17,618 nucleotides of DNA. Source: Thermoplasmata archaeon (GTDB lineage: Archaea; Thermoplasmatota; Thermoplasmata; Lutacidiplasmatales; UBA184). Location: positions 1 through 17,618 of the forward strand of contig JASHTI010000019.1 in NCBI GenBank assembly GCA_030040625.1. Direction: 5' to 3'. The stretch's first letter is position 1; every line of letters starts with the position of its first letter. This document shows positions 14,525 to 17,618 of the stretch, piece after piece. The notes beneath the pieces were generated by a model. The model was not told where the DNA came from. It worked only from the letters and a program-made list of their open reading frames with translations, and searched no databases. A program made the translations under genes and the position numbers.

Positions 14525-15553
14525 GTGAGCCGTCAAATCCCCGTGACCGGTGCTCTCCGCGTGCCCGGGCTACCGCGCCTGCGTGAGCGCTACGATCTCG
14601 CGATCGTCGGCGGGGGCCACGCGGGGCTGCAGGCGGCGGAGAAGGCGGCGCTGCTACGCCGGAGCGCCGCGCTGATCGACCGGGGGCCGAAGTACTCCCG
14701 CTCGTTCTACGCGCCCCGGATGGACAACATCCCCGGCTTTCCCGAGGGGGTCTCGGGTCACCGTCTCCTCGACCAGCAGGTCGCCGCCGTGCGCGCGCAG
14801 TCCGCGTGGGTCGACTACTTCTCGCCCGCGCGGGCCGGCGCGGTGGAGCGGACCGACGGGGAGTTCGTCGTGCGGTTCGACTGGCTCAAGCAGTCGCTGG
14901 CCGCCCGCGCCCGGGTGGTCGTCCTCGCGATGGGGGTCGTCGACCGCATCCCGGAGGTCGGCGGCCGGATCGACCCGATCTTTCCCTGGGCGAACCAGGC
15001 GCTCGTCGATTTCTGTCTGGTCTGCGACGGCCACGACCTCGTCGACCGGAGCGTCGGCGTCCTCGGGCACGACGCCTTCGCCGCCCGGACGGCGCTCGAC
15101 ATCCTCGACTTCGCGCCGAGATCGGTGGAGATCCTCACCCACGGGGCCCCGCCCCGCTTCGGCGCGACCGAGGAGGAGCATCACCGGCTCGCCTCGGAGC
15201 TCGAGGCCCGCGCGGTGCCGATCGTTACCGGAACGATCGTCGGCTTCGACGAGATCCGCGAGCACCGGTTCGGTGTCCGGTTCGCGGACGGCGTCCACCG
15301 CTCCTACGATCGGGGCTTCTCCGCCCTCGGCTGGTACGACATGCACGACGCCGTCCCGCGCGCCCTCGGCTGCGCCTTCGATGACGAGGGGTTCGTCCGG
15401 GTCGACGACGACTCCCGAGCGCTGGACGGCGCCGGCCGGCCGATCGCCGGTCTCTACGTCGTCGGGGACCAGAAGAGCGGCTGGAACCAGATCCCCGAGG
15501 CCTGGGCGTCCGCCGAGCGGGCGGTGCTCCACGCCTGGAGCGCCTACCTCTAG
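14525..15553 (+). CDS. Thioredoxin-reductase-like FAD oxidoreductase
   Basis: A 342-residue two-dinucleotide-domain flavoprotein. The FAD site is YDLAIVGGGHAGLQAAEKA (23-41), and the closing FAD motif is GRPIAGLYVVGDQ (about 297-310). The redox-active pair is C164-L-V-C167 followed by DG, the CxxCDG arrangement of low-molecular-weight thioredoxin reductases. The loop that should bind NAD(P)H pyrophosphate reads VGVLGHDAFAARTA (177-190) rather than a standard GxGxxA/G with GGGDSA, so the electron donor may not be NADPH. Thermoplasma TrxR is a known case that does not use NADPH. The likely role is reduction of thioredoxin-like proteins or a related disulfide; the donor is unclear. GTG 14525 is the longest start; GTG 14543 or 14561 would also keep the FAD motif. 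Its TAG overlaps the stop of the convergent HAD gene within CTAG. Confidence 0.85.
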   Translation: MSRQIPVTGALRVPGLPRLRERYDLAIVGGGHAGLQAAEKAALLRRSAALIDRGPKYSRSFYAPRMDNIPGFPEGVSGHRLLDQQVAAVRAQSAWVDYFSPARAGAVERTDGEFVVRFDWLKQSLAARARVVVLAMGVVDRIPEVGGRIDPIFPWANQALVDFCLVCDGHDLVDRSVGVLGHDAFAARTALDILDFAPRSVEILTHGAPPRFGATEEEHHRLASELEARAVPIVTGTIVGFDEIREHRFGVRFADGVHRSYDRGFSALGWYDMHDAVPRALGCAFDDEGFVRVDDDSRALDGAGRPIAGLYVVGDQKSGWNQIPEAWASAERAVLHAWSAYL

Positions 15554-16299
15554 GCCGGGGGCGCCGGGGCCGCCGTCAGGAATCCGGCGAGCTCGGCGAG
15601 GTCGCGGGCGATCGCGCTCGCCCCCGCGGCCCGGAAGCGGTCCGCGGTCGTCTGCGCGTCCGACCGCTCGCTCGGGTCGGGCAGGAGGCCGTAGAACCGG
15701 ACCCGGGCGGCGACGGCGCACTCGGCGTCCAGCAGGTGGTCGCCGACGAACAGCGCCCGCTCGAGCGGGATCCCCATCTCGTGGAGCAGCAGCAGGAGCG
15801 CTTCGGGCGACGGCTTGGCCGGACCCGGCGTGCTGCGGCTGCGCAGGTACGGGAAGAACCCGGCGAGACCCGTGCGGACGAGCGCGGCCCGCGCGAACGT
15901 CTCGGAGCTCCGCGTCAGGATGCCGAGCCGGAAGCCGCGTCCCTTGAGGCCGGCGAGGAGCGCCTCGGCGCCCGGGCGGACCACGGTCCGGGGCAGCGCC
16001 TCCATCTCGATCGCGTCGATCGCCTTCTGGTACTCCGCCTCGAAGCGGTACAGATCGCCGTCCGGCGCCCCGGCGCTCCGTAGCGCTTCACGGGCCGTCT
16101 CGACGATGCGGTGGACCGGCTCACGGACGCTCAGGCGGCCCGGGACCACCCCGTGCCGCTCGGCGATCCGGACGACCTCCGCGCGGATCCGGCCGAAATC
16201 GTGGTGGGAGAGGACGAGCGTGCCGTCCAGGTCGAAGGCGACGCCCAGGAGCGGCTCGACGAACTTCGGCTCGGTGGAGGTCGCGGGCACCGGCACCAC
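15550..16299 (-). CDS. HAD-superfamily hydrolase (phosphatase-like)
   Basis: A 249-residue HAD hydrolase. Motif 1 is FDLDGTLV with nucleophile D23 and acid D25; motif 2 is ILTRSS (T129); motif 3 is the K162 of PAKPSPEALL; motif 4 is VGDHLLDAECA (D187, D191). A helical cap of about 85 residues lies between motifs 1 and 2, as in the phosphoglycolate phosphatase/beta-phosphoglucomutase subclass I. The substrate is probably a small phosphate ester but cannot be named. The N-terminus starts with two adjacent GTG codons (16299, 16296); 16299 lies about 30 bases from a TATA-like CCTTATTC. The gene is monocistronic and convergent with the flavoprotein gene, sharing the CTAG bases of both stops. Confidence 0.9.
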   Translation of the reverse strand: MVPVPATSTEPKFVEPLLGVAFDLDGTLVLSHHDFGRIRAEVVRIAERHGVVPGRLSVREPVHRIVETAREALRSAGAPDGDLYRFEAEYQKAIDAIEMEALPRTVVRPGAEALLAGLKGRGFRLGILTRSSETFARAALVRTGLAGFFPYLRSRSTPGPAKPSPEALLLLLHEMGIPLERALFVGDHLLDAECAVAARVRFYGLLPDPSERSDAQTTADRFRAAGASAIARDLAELAGFLTAAPAPPA

Positions 16300-16325
16300 C
16301 CGTGGGGGTTGTGCCGGCGGGAGTC

Positions 16326-16335
16326 GGAATAAGGG
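16326..16335 (-). promoter_or_regulatory. TATA-like box for the HAD gene
   Basis: The minus strand reads CCCTTATTCC in GC-rich DNA, centred about 31 bases before GTG 16299, again consistent with a nearly leaderless transcript. Confidence 0.45.
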
Positions 16336-16386
16336 TTTGCCTGCAGAGGAGCGCGACCGTAAACTCGGGTGAGGACCGGCACGTGG

Positions 16387-16467
16387 TCACCGACGGCGGA
16401 CCCGGTCGTAGGCGATGGCGATGACGTTCCACATCGCCACGCGATAGAGGATCTCGATCCGCTGAGC
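16387..16467 (-). pseudogene. C-terminal remnant of an unidentified gene
   Basis: The minus-strand frame ending at TGA 16387-16389 reads AQRIEILYRVAMWNVIAIAYDRVRRR, with codons almost all ending in G or C and a sensible amphipathic/hydrophobic pattern, like the tail of a real protein. Upstream of about 16470 the frame stays open but turns into Arg/Ala/Pro-rich shadow sequence opposite the sulfatase-like gene, so the body of the gene is missing. I do not recognise the family. The right limit given is approximate. It could also be chance coding-like sequence. Confidence 0.35.
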
Positions 16468-17559
16468 ATGCCGTCGTCGGGCCCGAACCTCGGCGGCCCG
16501 GCGCTCGCCTGGGCCCCGCCGTCCCGCCCCGAGAGCCGCATGTCGCGCAGCCGCGAGCTCGCGAGGGACGCGCTCACCAGGTCGCCGCCCGTCTGGGACG
16601 CGATCAACCGCAGCTCGGGTAAGCTCCTCGGGACGTACGGCGGCCGGCTCCCCGGCGTCTGCTCGTGGATCGAGCCCCAGCTGCACGCCTGGCTCGCCGG
16701 CCGCCCGGCCGAGACGCCCGTCTTCGCGTTCGTGAACCTGCTCGAGGCGCACGAGCCGTACCTGGCGAACGGCGGCGAGCCGTTGCCGTTCGGCGACTGG
16801 CTCGACTACGCCCGCCGCGCCCAGCACACGGTCCGGTGGATCCGGGGCGACTGGACCCCGACGCCGCAGGAGGTCGACGGGATCCGCGCCTCGTACCTGG
16901 GCGCGCTGCGGGGGCTCGACCGGCGGATCGCCGGGATTCTGCGGACGTTCGCGCAGCACCGCCCGTGGGACCGGACCGTGTTCGTGCTGACGAGCGACGA
17001 CGGCCAGGCGTTCCTCGAGCCGGACACGCTCTACCACCGGTTCCGGGTCGACGAGCCGCTGACGCGGATCCCGCTCTGGGTTCGCGTGCCCGGCGGGCGT
17101 CCCCGGCCCGCGACCGTCCCGGAGTGGGTGAGCCTGATCGACGTCCCTCGCACGCTCGCGACGCTCGTTGGCCGCGACACGTTCGGCGACCCGCAGGCAG
17201 GATCGCTGCTCGAAGCGGACGGCCCGAGCGCCGATCGCACCGTCTACGCCATGACCGACGGGATCGCGCCGAAGGAGGTCCCCGGCGTCCCCGAGGGGCG
17301 CCTTGAGTTCCTCAACCGGCTCGAGGCCGCGGCGTACGAAGGGGAGCGGAAGGCGGTCGCCGGAGAGTCCGGGGCCGATCGCGCCTATCGGGTCGAGCGT
17401 CCTCTGTCGGACCCGTGTCCGCCGGTGGCTCCCGCCGACGCGGCCACGGCCGGGGCCACACGCTCTGCCCGGAGCGCCGTCAAGCTCGCCCTCGCCCGCA
17501 TCGCCTCCAAGCCGTACCACGGCTCGGTCGAGCGTCGGATCGCCGGCTGGGGATGCTAG
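16468..17559 (+). pseudogene. Sulfatase-like (alkaline phosphatase superfamily) gene lacking its N-terminal part
   Basis: The 363 residues from ATG 16468 match the middle and end of sulfatase-type hydrolases: FAFVNLLEAHEPYL at 87-100, a YLGALRGLDRRIAGIL helix, VFVLTSDDGQAFLEP, then LTRIPLWVRVPGGR and SLIDVPRTLATLVG. The N-terminal part that carries the first metal-binding aspartates and the formylglycine/Ser/Thr nucleophile, normally 110 to 130 residues further upstream of the EAHxPY motif, is absent. The usual SDHGE metal histidine is Asp here (SDDGQ). No promoter or Shine-Dalgarno is seen before 16468; ATG 16540 is another possible start. The gene therefore looks 5'-truncated and probably inactive as a sulfatase, unless it is a divergent non-catalytic member. 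The last 70 residues are Ala/Pro-rich and not conserved. Confidence 0.6.
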
Positions 17560-17618
17560 CCGACCGCGGAACGGCCCGGCGAGCCCTCCGGCCCTCGGGC
17601 GGTCGGGGTCCGTGCGGT

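Noticed and set aside
1..17618. tRNA, rRNA, CRISPR arrays, insertion sequences or phage genes
   Set aside because: I looked through all intergenic gaps by eye and saw no cloverleaf, spaced direct repeats, transposase motifs or terminal inverted repeats; gaps are mostly under 100 bases.
17560..17618. Possible gene at the right edge
   Set aside because: Only 59 bases remain, GC-rich, without a supported start, motif or promoter.

Overview
This window is a high-GC (roughly 70% by eye) stretch of archaeal chromosome, most likely from a euryarchaeal lineage and plausibly Thermoplasmatota. The evidence is the archaeal form of ribosomal protein S15 next to an archaeal RecJ-like DHH nuclease, an archaeal/eukaryotic-type tryptophanyl-tRNA synthetase, a Sulfolobus-type single OB-fold SSB, a DNA gyrase A subunit, and AT-rich TATA-like boxes 25 to 33 bases before several start codons, which suggests leaderless mRNAs. 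Genes are tightly packed, use mostly G or C in third codon positions, and often share stop/start bases. I saw no tRNA, rRNA, CRISPR array, insertion sequence or phage gene.

Layout. 3-197 (+) is the end of a dihydropteroate synthase gene entering from the left. 207-6034 (-) is a run of co-directional genes read right to left: a small winged-helix protein, rps15, a RecJ-like DHH phosphoesterase, gyrA, a 60-residue zinc ribbon and a SAM methyltransferase. From rps15 to the zinc ribbon the genes overlap by 1, 4 and 23 bases, so this is almost certainly one operon linking translation, DNA processing and topology. 6134-7600 (+) holds a small Cys-rich protein and trpS. 7620-8381 (-) is a TPR protein. 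8683-9186 (+) is an SSB with a glycine/arginine tail and a long leader. 9286-9972 (+) is an unusual thioredoxin-fold plus Lrp/AsnC-ligand-domain (RAM) protein without a DNA-binding domain. 9977-14469 (-) is carB and carA (carbamoyl phosphate synthetase), overlapping by ATGA. 14525-15553 (+) is a thioredoxin-reductase-like flavoprotein, convergent with a HAD hydrolase at 15550-16299 (-). The right end (16387-17559) looks rearranged: the tail of an unidentified minus-strand gene abuts a sulfatase-like plus-strand gene that lacks its N-terminal catalytic part.

Most of the window is housekeeping: folate, pyrimidine/arginine precursor supply, tRNA charging, DNA topology and ssDNA protection. The points that stand out are the Trx-fold/RAM fusion, the flavoprotein that keeps the TrxR CxxCDG motif but has an altered nucleotide-binding loop, a TrpRS with an atypical KMSKS loop, a GyrA with Leu at the classical quinolone Ser position, the long ssb leader, and the apparent deletion or rearrangement junction near 16470. 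I did not find a convincing new multi-gene system.
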